DNA of 64,000 bases from Zopfochytrium polystomum. Taxonomy: Eukaryota > Chytridiomycota > Chytridiomycetes > Chytridiales > Chytridiaceae. Location of the stretch: positions 62,001 to 126,000 of the forward strand of contig JAIVFJ010000128.1 of NCBI GenBank assembly GCA_025765615.1, given 5' to 3'. The notes under the pieces were generated by a model, which saw nothing but the letters and a program-made list of their open reading frames with translations, was not told the origin of the DNA and ran no database searches. This document shows, in pieces, positions 46,004 to 55,545 of the stretch (positions within the stretch are counted from its first letter, which is position 1; each line of letters starts with the position of its first letter). The position numbers were made by a program, and so were the translations under genes.

Positions 46004-46792
46004 ATGTCTTCTTCAACCCCCAAGGCTGTTCGCTTCTCTTCTTACGGCTACCAGGCTTGGGAACTACATGTGGAAGAATTCATCAAGCCGGTCATGGCAT
46101 ACAATCTTGTTGCCAGCTTCCTCAAGCCTGATTACTTCGGTACGTTCAGCGAGCACTGCATCAAGGTCGGCATCGGCGCTGCCCCTCCCAGCATTGGTTC
46201 TCCCCCTGAATCCTCTGCAACGGCGGAGGCCAAGGCTGCGTACAGTGAGATGTACCGTCTGCACCACGCTGCCCTTGACAAGTACCACACTGGTATACGC
46301 CAAGAACACAAGACCTACAGGGAGCTTGAGGCCCAACACGACAAGGCGGTTGCTACCCTCGACTCCTGCTCGTGCATTGAAGATGTGCGCTCCATGAATG
46401 CGGCAAACATCACCAACTGCTCTGACTGGTACAAGTGGCTCAATGACAAGTACGCCCTGCAGGACCACACTGGTTCACAGCAGGACAAGTGGCTTGCGAC
46501 TTTCAGTCGTTTGGCAAAACCCAGAGACTCTGGTCTGGCAGTCCAGGAGTGGTACACCACTCTGACCACACTGGTCACAGATTGGCCGAAGCATTTCAAA
46601 TGTACTGCCACCACTTGCAGGGGTGTGACAAACATCCTGCGTTCTGCCATCATCCACAAAGCAAGGGAAACGCTGCCTGGACATGAAATCTTCTCTGGCG
46701 TTCGTCAAAATCTTCTCAAGAGGCTGTCAGGCTACGCCAACACCAGCGATCTCGTCAAGGACTTGACAAACTTCCACACACTGTACCAGTGA
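46004..46792 (+). CDS. Copia-gag-like protein, copy 1
   Basis: 262 aa with no intron. A Tyr/Trp-rich N-terminal strand-helix (S-S-Y-G-Y-Q-A-W-E-L-H-V-E-E-F) is followed by a low-complexity Pro/Ser/Ala loop and an all-helical core: R-E-L-E-A-Q-H-D-K-A, C-S-D-W-Y-K-W-L-N-D-K-Y-A-L, L-A-T-F-S-R-L-A-K, V-Q-E-W-Y-T-T-L. A start of the form G-x-x-x-W, then D-x-A-x-A-x-L and a W-x-x-L-x-x-x-Y repeat resemble the Ty1/copia gag polypeptide (UBN2-type domain), which forms the retrotransposon capsid. No zinc knuckle is present. Compared with copies 2 and 3 it has at least five substitutions in the first 80 bases and none obvious after about 46085. Upstream it lacks the arm that carries the TATA box. Confidence 0.6.
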   Translation: MSSSTPKAVRFSSYGYQAWELHVEEFIKPVMAYNLVASFLKPDYFGTFSEHCIKVGIGAAPPSIGSPPESSATAEAKAAYSEMYRLHHAALDKYHTGIRQEHKTYRELEAQHDKAVATLDSCSCIEDVRSMNAANITNCSDWYKWLNDKYALQDHTGSQQDKWLATFSRLAKPRDSGLAVQEWYTTLTTLVTDWPKHFKCTATTCRGVTNILRSAIIHKARETLPGHEIFSGVRQNLLKRLSGYANTSDLVKDLTNFHTLYQ

Positions 46793-46794
46793 TT

Positions 46795-47965
46795 AAATCC
46801 CACCCAGGACTGGAGGGACTTGGTGTGTGCGGGGATGAAGAGAGAGAGAGAGAGAGAGCAGTGATGATGGAAAAGGGAGAGGAGTGAGAGGATGGAGAGA
46901 GGAGAGAGGAGTGAGTGGGCAGAGATGGAAGAGAGCAAATGGAGGAAGAGAGATTGGCTTGTTTTGCACTGGATTCTGTCAAAGCAGCAAGGAGGGGGTT
47001 GGATTCCTTGTTTGATCTCTGTGAGAGGTTGCTGCTTTTATACTCCTGCAGGTTGGAGCCATCAGAAAACAGAGGGAGCAGTGGGCTGCACAGAGCAGGC
47101 CACAGAAATGAGATAAAACAGGCTGAGCACCAACCCCCAGCCTGGGCTAAGTACCCATTCAGGGCTGAGTACCACCCAGTGCTGGGCATCACTCAGGGCC
47201 GAATACCAGCCAGGGCTGAGTACCAGCCTGGGCTGAGTACCACCCAGGGCTGAGTACCAGCCTGGGCTGTGCACCACCCAGAGCTAAGTACCAGCCAGGG
47301 CTGAGTACCACCTTGGGCTGAGCACTTTGTCTGGGCTGAGTACCACCAGGAACCAATTTACCGCTTGTTTGAGAACCAGTTGCTTGTAAATTGGTTTGGT
47401 TGTTTCCAAATCAGGAAGCTTGTTTGGGAAACAAGCCGCTTTTTTCCTTGTTTTTAGAAATCCAATGATTGGTGCAATCTCTGGTGAGCTCAGTTTTTAT
47501 CTCACTTTTAGAAATGCAGTGATTGGTGCAATCCCTGATTCCTAAATGCCTGTTGCATTGCTCAGATTGCACAGCACAGCAAGAAAGCTGAATTCCGGAT
47601 CAGGGAGTGGAATTCCGATGCAGAGAGCGGAATTCCAGATCAGGAAGCGGAATTCCGATGCATGGGGCAGTGGTACTCTGCTTCTGCATGCTTGCTGTGC
47701 TGTGTTACATGTGCAGAGTGCTTAGTTTGAGCGTTTTTGTGCATGTTCTAATTGCATTGTTCCTACCGGTAGGATGAACAAAGCTAGAACAACAGCCGCC
47801 TTTGCCTATCTCCTTTTATTGAGAACAGATTAGCCCTTCCGAGCGCCCCATTCAAGTATTGAATCTACTGAGCCCTTCAAACACCCCATCCAATGTGATT
47901 GGATGGAGTTCTCAAAGGGATCATCAGTAACGGGCGTAGTGTACCCCGTGGGTCGAATCTCAACA
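46795..47965. repeat. Left inverted arm, unit 1
   Basis: The reverse complement of 51591-52763 (1171 versus 1173 bp), near-perfect. From the gag side it contains GA-rich simple sequence, an antisense TATA box (47036-47042), a minisatellite of about 17 bp, a GAATTC-type repeat, the palindrome cctaccggtagg (47762-47773) and the C-terminal codons of ORF2. Confidence 0.9.
47036..47042 (-). promoter_or_regulatory. TATA box facing gag from its 3' side
   Basis: ttttata on the + strand, TATAAAA on the minus strand, 244 bp after the gag copy 1 stop. Transcription from it would run antisense through gag. The same site is at 54014-54020 and 61003-61009. Confidence 0.5.
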
Positions 47966-48561
47966 GAGACAATGTTGTCAGTGATCCAGTCTGGATCCAT
48001 TCTGCCGTCAAGAAGTGTAACTGTGAGTTCCACCTCAAATTCCTCCTCCACCTCAACGGCCTGGCATGTTCCAATTTCAAACTCCCGTGCCGCAAGTGCT
48101 CTTTCCACTGAAAGGAAGTTGTCCAGAGCTGAAGTGTCTGCAAGGCGCACAGCACCCTCAGTACTGAACTTCAACATTTCGACGTCTTCTGCTTCAGGAG
48201 GTGGTGGTGGAGTATCCATCCTGTAGCATTTATGGGGAGGAGAGTCCTCAGAGGCTGCACAAGAGGCTTGGTGGTGTTCTTTAGCGGCCACCTCACGTGC
48301 AATCTTGGCAGTCTCAGTAGCTTTCTTGGAATCAGCTGGCGTGGCCTTGGCTTCTTTGGCGTGTGCAGGCTGCTTGCCCTTGGCCTTCTTTGCAGGGCGA
48401 GCTGTCTGACTTCCCGTGAGGGAACTTGAGGCATTTTCTAAGATACCATGCACGCAAAAGAAAGCACAAGAGAAAACTCTGCACAGATGAGCCTTCTGCA
48501 CGATGCTGGTCTGGGCTCCCCCCAGTACCCTATGAGGCGAGGCGACCACTCCTCCATACAC
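47830..48561 (-). CDS. ORF2 of unit 1, unknown function
   Basis: Open for 243 codons on the minus strand to the stop at 47830. There is no in-frame ATG near the 5' end, so the true start lies within (an ATG at about 48220) or the region after about 48437 is reached by splicing at gtatcttag. From the N-terminal side: a Lys/Ala-rich basic stretch (K-K-A-K-G-K-Q-P-A), a Cys/Pro-rich turn with five Pro, an acidic segment (V-E-V-E-E-E-F-E-V-E), then D-P-D-W-I-T-D-N-I and a C-terminus with Trp and Gly (W-M-G-C-L-K-G, W-G-A-R-K-G). I recognise no family. The identical protein is encoded by unit 3 (61797-62528); unit 2 is broken. The last about 45 codons lie in the left arm, so the right arm carries a 5'-truncated copy. 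Confidence 0.5.
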   Translation of the reverse strand: MYGGVVASPHRVLGGAQTSIVQKAHLCRVFSCAFFCVHGILENASSSLTGSQTARPAKKAKGKQPAHAKEAKATPADSKKATETAKIAREVAAKEHHQASCAASEDSPPHKCYRMDTPPPPPEAEDVEMLKFSTEGAVRLADTSALDNFLSVERALAAREFEIGTCQAVEVEEEFEVELTVTLLDGRMDPDWITDNIVSVEIRPTGYTTPVTDDPFENSIQSHWMGCLKGSVDSILEWGARKG

Positions 48562-48790
48562 ATCTTGCCCTCAACACTTTCCCCCGCGTCTCGCCTGGGC
48601 ACATCAGGAGAATAACTGTCTCCTGGTTGGTACTCCTTGCAGAATGGGCTCCCTGCTCAGGACTCCACCTCCTCTGACACAGGTCCGGGCCGCACTAGCC
48701 TACAAGCTGGGACTTCGGTGTTTGTGGGCCTTCGGTTGATTTACATTGCCGGTCTGCCACATCAGTCCGGCCTTCCTCAGTCATGCCTAT

Positions 48791-48908
48791 AGTGCTCCCA
48801 GTAAGGCCCACTGGGGGTGACGTTAATTGCAGTAGCACAGAATCCAACCCGTCGTGCCGTCACCTCCAACACCAGAGCTGTACACTGTTATCCGATTCAC
48901 TTTCGCTG
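48791..48908. repeat. Direct repeat a of pair inside the interior
   Basis: Matches 51251-51370 in the same orientation, from agtgct through gtaaggcccactgg to gattcactttcgctg, with about 15% differences. The pair is 2.46 kb apart within each unit. Confidence 0.75.
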
Positions 48909-50009
48909 TGGATTACCATGTGGTTGATACTTTTTACCAATTCCAGTTTGACTTCTTCCAATTCTGATTGCTGAAGCTGAATGCTGACTGAATGGAGGAA
49001 GTTGTTGTTTTGTGGAGTGATTCTTCTGTGGGGAATGGTTGATGCTTTGTCTGACTTTGTTGAGGCTACAGAAAACTGAAAGCAATTCCAATTCAACTTG
49101 TTCAACTTTCAAAATTCAGGTCCAAAGATGGTTCAAGGTGACTGGTGACTGAATGGAGCAAAGTGTTGATGTTGGTGTTGTTTCTGAAGCTGATATGCGG
49201 TAATGAATGGTTGAAGATTTCCCTGAATTTTGCTGAGACTGCTGCATATTGAATAGTTTGATGATGTGGTAATTGTGACTGTTTGACTATGAGGTGGTTG
49301 ATTATTGTTTTTGTTGGTCTATAGTGGAGAATAAAGATAGAGACAAAGTTAGTGGTAGAAAGCATTAGTGAGAGTTAGTATATCCAGATGTTTCCACAGA
49401 GCTTGACTGTTTAATGATGATTTGCCTTTAGTCTCCAAGTGATGTTGTGGAATTTATGCTGGTAGAAGAGTGTTAGTGCAAGCAAAGGGAACAAAGACTT
49501 AGCCTGATGCCTTCTACTCTGCCTCGTTAAAGAATCAGCAGAATGTTTTTGACAAGTCTAACATCCAAGCCAAAACCACAAAGTTTCCGGTCAGATTACA
49601 AAAGTTGAGGACAATCTCTGAAGCTTTCAGATCCTGGTTATGCTGCATGAATGCATGAGGCATTCAAAGAACATAGCTGTTCTGGAGTGACTCTATTAAG
49701 AGCAGTTTGAAATCTAGAGTCAGTTAGATTTGGTTTGGCTAAGGAAGAATCTTAGATGAGAATGGAACTTCAGTAATCTTGCAAGGTTGAGCTTGTTTAT
49801 AGTTTGCTCTGAAAAAGTGTAAGTGTTGAGTGTCCAATAAAGATAAACGTTGATACTCCTCAGAATGAGCCAAAAGTTATTTCAAGGAACATTGTGTTTT
49901 GTCACAGAAGTTGGTTAGGATAATTCATCAGGGTCAAGGTGAGGATTCAGGTATGGCTGTGGAATTTCCTGTGATGTGGGACCTGGTGTAGTGTGTTAGT
50001 ATGTCTGTG

Positions 50010-50016
50010 TATAAAA
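50010..50016 (+). promoter_or_regulatory. TATA motif within the interior
   Basis: TATAAAA in tgtgtataaaagctgaag, conserved in copy 0 (about 44930) and in the other units. No ORF of note follows, so any transcript would be non-coding. Confidence 0.3.
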
Positions 50017-50348
50017 GCTGAAGCAGTCAATATGTGTGAGTTGAGGTCCCTAGCCAGGGTCAAGTAAGCCCAGCAATAATAGTGTATTCCATAGTTTGAC
50101 TCCTGAGTCCAGTTTCATTTGGCTAAAATGTATAGAGCGTTTTCCCAAGCCAGCAGCCTGGCACCAAGAAGACCATGCCAAGTTGGTGCCAATCCATGCT
50201 GAGACCACTTTGCAACTCTGTGCTGATGATCATCGTTCACATATTCCAAGCATCCTCCATCTAATTGGCAGTACAGTGCCAGTGATCATCTTTCACTTAT
50301 CCCTAAAATCCTCGCCCCTAAGTGGAAGATGATGTTTGATGTTGTACT

Positions 50349-50413
50349 GGGCGCTGGCTTGTGCCTGTGCCGGTCACGCTTGCCTAGCAACCACTCAGAA
50401 TAGACTGTTTACA
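50349..50413. mobile_element. Heavily deleted LTR fragment
   Basis: Three short blocks (ggcgctggcttg, cctgtgccggtcacgcttgc, tagactgtttaca) match the reverse complement of the solo LTR at 14434 in order, with two internal deletions. It is absent from copy 0 and repeats at 57335-57399 in unit 2. Confidence 0.6.
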
Positions 50414-51250
50414 AAATGGTGAGAGGATTGTTAAACTACTCAACCAGTCCTTGTTCTATCAATGAATGGACCGCAAATTGTCTTTGGCTGAAGTGCTGAA
50501 GTTATGTGAGAAAAGATAAAGAGAGGCTTAGCTTGATGTAACAGAGTCCAAAGTTATGAGGAAATTGCACAAGGTTGCCATGGTCGTGAGAGTTGGCACT
50601 TGCACAACTATTGGTCATCCCAATCACTAATATGTTTGATGGTGAGAGTTTCAGTGTGGTTGAAAACACTCTGATCTCAAAAGGTGGCTATGTCAATGAT
50701 AATTGTATCAGGGAATCCAGAAATTGAACTGCTGACTCCATGGGTTGATAGACGAGGAAAACACCATATCATTCATTCCTAATTTGTTATGCCCTGTGTT
50801 GATGTTCATGGAATGATGAATCATTACTGACAGGAGACTGCATGGCTGAATGTTGAGAGGATAAAGGCAGTTACTTTGATGTATATCAAAAGCGAAGAGC
50901 AAAACACTTAGCAGATTGATTATTAGTTGATGGAGCGGGTTGGTTTTTGAGGACCTCTGCTGTTTGTTGTTCAATCAATATGAAGAGGCAGATAACCAGG
51001 ATAGTAATAGTTGGTGTGGTGATTTCTGGTGCAGCAGTAGCCGAGTGATTGTTGCTTGATCAGCCAGCTCGATGTGTTGCTTATCATAGTTGTTTTGTCA
51101 AACAGGTTTTTGAAGAGTGAGATTAGTTTGGCTAAACTTGTTATCTGAGGAGCTGAGTTGCCGCGCCACCCACGTCACTCCCAGCTGAGAGTGCGCCTGC
51201 AGTCACAGAGCCGGTCGCCGCCCCCACTCATCTGATTGGTCCCCCGGCTT

Positions 51251-51370
51251 AGTGCTTGTAGGTAAGGCCCACTGGAGATGGTGTTAATTGCGGTAACACG
51301 GAGTCCAACCCGTCATGCCGCCACCTCCAACACTTTGTGCTGTACATCGGTATCCGATTCACTTTCGCTG
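51251..51370. repeat. Direct repeat b of pair inside the interior
   Basis: Partner of 48791-48908, more diverged at its start. It lies about 220 bp before the right arm. Confidence 0.75.
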
Positions 51371-51783
51371 CCGTACCTGGATCACTACATGTTCAATTGG
51401 TGCTAGTCTGTGGAAGGTTGTCGTTCAGCTGCCGCTGCTGGTGCTGGTTCTGGGAATTGATCCACGCAAACACTGGCTTCACGAAGGAGGTTGATGATGT
51501 TTTGTTCAGTTGATGTATGTTATGAATCACCCTCTGGAAACCTCTGGAACCTTCAAGAACATTCCTTCATGGAACCTTGTGGAACCTTCTTGTTGAGATT
51601 CGACTCACGGGGTACACTACGCCCGTTACTGATGATCCCTTTGAGAACTCCATCCAATCACATTGGATGGGGTGTTTGAAGGGCTCAGTAGATTCAATAC
51701 TTGAATGGGGCGCTCGGAAGGGCTAATCTGTTCTCAATAAAAGGAGATAGGCAAAGGCGGCTGTTGTTCTAGCTTTGTTCATC

Positions 51784-51795
51784 CTACCGGTAGGA
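51784..51795. other. 12-bp perfect palindrome cctaccggtagg
   Basis: Perfect dyad just downstream (relative to ORF2) of the ORF2 stop. Present once in every arm (47762-47773 in the left arm of unit 1). Possibly a protein-binding site. Confidence 0.5.
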
Positions 51796-51896
51796 ACAAT
51801 GCAATTAGAACATGCACAAAAACGCTCAAACTAAGCACTCTGCACATGTAACACAGCACAGCAAGCATGCAGAAGCAGAGTACCACTGCCCCATGC

Positions 51897-51968
51897 ATCG
51901 GAATTCCGCTTCCTGATCTGGAATTCCGCTCTCTGCATCGGAATTCCACTCCCTGATCCGGAATTCAG
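51897..51968. repeat. GGAATTCC-type short tandem repeat
   Basis: Four units of about 19-20 bp, each centred on ggaattcc or ggaattca, so four EcoRI sites in 70 bp. Mirrored in the left arm. Confidence 0.8.
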
Positions 51969-52205
51969 CTTTCTTGCTGTGCTGTGCAATCTGAGCAATG
52001 CAACAGGCATTTAGGAATCAGGGATTGCACCAATCACTGCATTTCTAAAAGTGAGATAAAAACTGAGCTCACCAGAGATTGCACCAATCATTGGATTTCT
52101 AAAAACAAGGAAAAAAGCGGCTTGTTTCCCAAACAAGCTTCCTGATTTGGAAACAACCAAACCAATTTACAAGCAACTGGTTCTCAAACAAGCGGTAAAT
52201 TGGTT

Positions 52206-52432
52206 CCTGGTGGTACTCAGCCCAGACAAAGTGCTCAGCCCAAGGTGGTACTCAGCCCTGGCTGGTACTTAGCTCTGGGTGGTGCACAGCCCAGGCTGGT
52301 ACTCAGCCCTGGGTGGTACTCAGCCCAGGCTGGTACTCAGCCCTGGCTGGTATTCGGCCCTGAGTGATGCCCAGCACTGGGTGGTACTCAGCCCTGAATG
52401 GGTACTTAGCCCAGGCTGGGGGTTGGTGCTCA
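52206..52432. repeat. Minisatellite, unit about 17 bp (tggtactcagcccaggc)
   Basis: About twelve imperfect units of tggtactcagccctggc and variants, all in one direction, 90-300 bp before the TATA box. It is part of both arms. Confidence 0.85.
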
Positions 52433-52513
52433 GCCTGTTTTATCTCATTTCTGTGGCCTGCTCTGTGCAGCCCACTGCTCCCTCTGTTTTCTGATGGCTC
52501 CAACCTGCAGGAG

Positions 52514-52520
52514 TATAAAA
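52514..52520 (+). promoter_or_regulatory. TATA box upstream of gag copy 2
   Basis: TATAAAA in ggagtataaaagcagcaac, 468 bp before the gag ATG at 52982. The counterpart in unit 2 is 59500-59506. Confidence 0.6.
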
Positions 52521-52811
52521 GCAGCAACCTCTCACAGAGATCAAACAAGGAATCCAATCCCCTCCTTGCTGCTTTGACAGAATCCAGTGCAAAACAAGCC
52601 AATCTCTCTTCCTCCATTTCCTCTCTCTTCCATCTCTGCCCACTCACTCCTCTCTCCTCTCTCCATCCTCTCACTCCTCTCCCTTTTCCATCATCACTGC
52701 TCTCTCTCTCTCTCTCTCTTCATCCCCGCACACACCAAGTCCCTCCAGTCCTGGGTGGGATTTCATCACAAAGCTACCTACAAGCCGTCGGCCACACTTG
52801 TACTCTCGAAC

Positions 52812-52962
52812 AGGGCCCTGCTGCTCTTACAAGAAAAGGGTTTCTGACTCTAAACAAGACCAACCTGTCTGTGAGCACCGGCTCACCAGCTACTTTTAGG
52901 CAACAAAGGGCTCTTGGCTCTCTACAAGAAAAGGCCTACCGCTCTAAACAAGTCCACTGGTC
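52812..52962. repeat. Two direct repeats in the gag leader
   Basis: 52812-52868 and 52906-52962 align as an imperfect 57-bp direct repeat (shared blocks acaagaaaagg and ctctaaacaag). They lie in the non-arm leader between the right arm and the gag ATG and recur in unit 2. Confidence 0.7.
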
Positions 52963-52981
52963 CACCAAGCCGCTACCTAGC

Positions 52982-53770
52982 ATGTCTTCTTCGACCCCCA
53001 AGGCTGTCCGCTTCTCTTCTTATGGCTACCAGGCTTGGGAACTGCATGTGGAAGAAGTCATCAAGCCGGTCATGGCATACAATCTTGTTGCCAGCTTCCT
53101 CAAGCCTGATTACTTCGGTACGTTCAGCGAGCACTGCATCAAGGTCGGCATCGGCGCTGCCCCTCCCAGCATTGGTTCTCCCCCTGAATCCTCTGCAACG
53201 GCGGAGGCCAAGGCTGCGTACAGTGAGATGTACCGTCTGCACCACGCTGCCCTTGACAAGTACCACACTGGTATACGCCAAGAACACAAGACCTACAGGG
53301 AGCTTGAGGCCCAACACGACAAGGCGGTTGCTACCCTCGACTCCTGCTCGTGCATTGAAGATGTGCGCTCCATGAATGCGGCAAACATCACCAACTGCTC
53401 TGACTGGTACAAGTGGCTCAATGACAAGTACGCCCTGCAGGACCACACTGGTTCACAGCAGGACAAGTGGCTTGCGACTTTCAGTCGTTTGGCAAAACCC
53501 AGAGACTCTGGTCTGGCAGTCCAGGAGTGGTACACCACTCTGACCACACTGGTCACAGATTGGCCGAAGCATTTCAAATGTACTGCCACCACTTGCAGGG
53601 GTGTGACAAACATCCTGCGTTCTGCCATCATCCACAAAGCAAGGGAAACGCTGCCTGGACATGAAATCTTCTCTGGCGTTCGTCAAAATCTTCTCAAGAG
53701 GCTGTCAGGCTACGCCAACACCAGCGATCTCGTCAAGGACTTGACAAACTTCCACACACTGTACCAGTGA
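52982..53770 (+). CDS. Copia-gag-like protein, copy 2
   Basis: The same 262-residue protein as copy 1 except V for F in H-V-E-E-V/F-I-K. It is intact from ATG to TGA although flanking non-coding sequence of this repeat family has gained many indels, so the reading frame may be under selection or very young. The frame is also open upstream to 52364 through the right arm, but that extension is low complexity and begins before the TATA box, so I keep the ATG at 52982. It lies between arms 51591-52763 and 53773-54945. Confidence 0.6.
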   Translation: MSSSTPKAVRFSSYGYQAWELHVEEVIKPVMAYNLVASFLKPDYFGTFSEHCIKVGIGAAPPSIGSPPESSATAEAKAAYSEMYRLHHAALDKYHTGIRQEHKTYRELEAQHDKAVATLDSCSCIEDVRSMNAANITNCSDWYKWLNDKYALQDHTGSQQDKWLATFSRLAKPRDSGLAVQEWYTTLTTLVTDWPKHFKCTATTCRGVTNILRSAIIHKARETLPGHEIFSGVRQNLLKRLSGYANTSDLVKDLTNFHTLYQ

Positions 53771-53772
53771 TT

Positions 53773-54945
53773 AAATCCCACCCAGGACTGGAGGGACTTG
53801 GTGTGTGCGGGGATGAAGAGAGAGAGAGAGAGAGAGCAGTGATGATGGAAAAGGGAGAGGAGTGAGAGGATGGAGAGAGGAGAGAGGAGTGAGTGGGCAG
53901 AGATGGAAGAGAGCAAATGGAGGAAGAGAGATTGGCTTGTTTTGCACTGGATTCTGTCAAAGCAGCAAGGAGGGGGTTGGATTCCTTGTTTGATCTCTGT
54001 GAGAGGTTGCTGCTTTTATACTCCTGCAGGTTGGAGCCATCAGAAAACAGAGGGAGCAAGTGGGGCTGCACAGAGCAGGCCACAGAAATGAGATAAAACA
54101 GGCTGAGCACCAACCCCCAGCCTGGGCTAAGTACCCATTCAGGGCTGAGTACCACCCAGTGCTGGGCATCACTCAGGGCCGAATACCAGCCAGGGCTGAG
54201 TACCAGCCTGGGCTGAGTACCACCCAGGGCTGAGTACCAGCCTGGGCTGTGCACCACCCAGAGCTAAGTACCAGCCAGGGCTGAGTACCACCTTGGGCTG
54301 AGCACTTTGTCTGGGCTGAGTACCACCAGGAACCAATTTACCGCTTGTTTGAGAACCAGTTGCTTGTAAATTGGTTTGGTTGTTTCCAAATCAGGAAGCT
54401 TGTTTGGGAAACAAGCCGCTTTTTTCCTTGTTTTTAGAAATCCAATGATTGGTGCAATCTCTGGTGAGCTCAGTTTTATCTCACTTTTAGAAATGCAGTG
54501 ATTGGTGCAATCCCTGATTCCTAAATGCCTGTTGCATTGCTCAGATTGCACAGCACAGCAAGAAAGCTGAATTCCGGATCAGGGAGTGGAATTCCGATGC
54601 AGAGAGCGGAATTCCAGATCAGGAAGCGGAATTCCGATGCATGGGGCAGTGGTACTCTGCTTCTGCATGCTTGCTGTGCTGTGTTACATGTGCAGAGTGC
54701 TTAGTTTGAGCGTTTTTTGTGCATGTTCTAATTGCATTGTTCCTACCGGTAGGATGAACAAAGCTAGAACAACAGCCGCCTTTGCCTATCTCCTTTTATT
54801 GAGAACAGATTAGCCCTTCCGAGCGCCCCATTCAAGTATTGAATCTACTGAGCCCTTCAAACACCCCATCCAATGTGATTGGATGGAGTTCTCAAAGGGA
54901 TCATCAGTAACGGGCGTAGTGTACCCCGTGGGTCGAATCTCAACA
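53773..54945. repeat. Left inverted arm, unit 2
   Basis: Same as 46795-47965, with a two-base gain near 54060, one T lost near 54473 and one T gained near 54713. It forms an inverted pair with the right arm of unit 1 around gag copy 2. Confidence 0.9.
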
Positions 54946-55545
54946 GAGACAATGTTGTCAGTGGATCCAGTCTGGATCCATTCTGCCGTCAAGAAGTGTA
55001 ACTGTGAGTTCCACCTCAAATTCCTCCTCCACCTCAACGGCCCTGGCATGTTCCAATTTCAAACTCCCGTGCCGCAAGTGCTCTTTCCACTGAAAGGAAG
55101 TTGTCCAGAGCTGAAGTGTCTGAAGGCGCACAGCACCCTCAGTACTGAACTTCAACATTTCGACGTCTTCTGCTTCAGGAGGTGGTGGTTGGAGTAATCC
55201 ATCCTGTAGCATTTATGGGGAGGAGAGTCCTCCAGAGGCTGCACAAGAGGCTTGGTGGTGTTCTTTAGCGGCCACCTCACGTGCAATCTTGGCAGTCTCA
55301 GTAGCTTTCTTGGAATCAGCTGGCGTGGCCTTGGCTTCTTTGGCGTGTGCAGGCTGCTTGCCCTTGGCCTTCTTTGCAGGGCGAGCTGTCTGACTTCCCG
55401 TGAGGGAACTTGAGGCATTTTCTAAGATACCATGCACGCAAAAGAAAGCACAAGAGAAAACTCTGCACAGATGAGCCTTCTGCACGATGCTGGTCTGGGC
55501 TCCCCCCAGTACCCTATGAGGCGAGGCGACCACTCCTCCATACAC
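54810..55545 (-). pseudogene. ORF2 of unit 2, frame broken by indels
   Basis: Compared with units 1 and 3 it has single-base changes in length near 54963 (+1), 55042 (+1), 55123 (-1), 55188 (+1), 55196 (+1) and 55232 (+1). They split the 243-codon frame into three overlapping pieces. No substitution is noticed, so consensus error is as likely as real decay. Confidence 0.7.

Larger units (their letters stand above)
48562..51590. other. ORF-poor interior of unit 1
   Basis: About 3 kb without a supported gene, T- and G-rich on the + strand. It holds a pair of about 118-bp direct repeats (listed), a TATA motif at 50010-50016 and a deleted LTR fragment at 50349-50413. Copies recur at 55546-58577 and from 62529, and an older copy lies at 42953-45990. 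Confidence 0.6.
51591..52763. repeat. Right inverted arm, unit 1
   Basis: Inverted copy of 46795-47965. It begins TGTTGAGATTCGA, inside codons of ORF2 (V-E-I-R), and ends at gggattt. It supplies a sense TATA box (52514-52520) to the gag gene 468 bp downstream. The boundary falls in mid-ORF, so it is an inverted duplication with one truncated end and not a transposon terminus. Confidence 0.9.

Noticed and set aside
46064..46468. Open frames antisense to gag (134 and 114 codons, repeated in each copy)
   Set aside because: They are shadows of the gag codon usage. An antisense TATA exists, but nothing in the translations looks like a protein family.
52206..52432. Regularly spaced repeats resembling a CRISPR array
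   Set aside because: Repeats of about 17 bp are directly adjacent and imperfect, with no spacers, in a eukaryotic genome. It is a minisatellite.
52364..53770. 468-codon frame running through the right arm into gag
   Set aside because: It starts 150 bp before the TATA box, is low complexity in the arm part, and in unit 2 the same extension is broken by a one-base difference. The gag ATG at 52982 is preferred.
51591..54945. Arm-gag-arm read as a classic DNA transposon with terminal inverted repeats (TG...CA ends)
   Set aside because: No transposase, no target-site duplication (cttct versus gagac), and the ends fall inside ORF2 codons.
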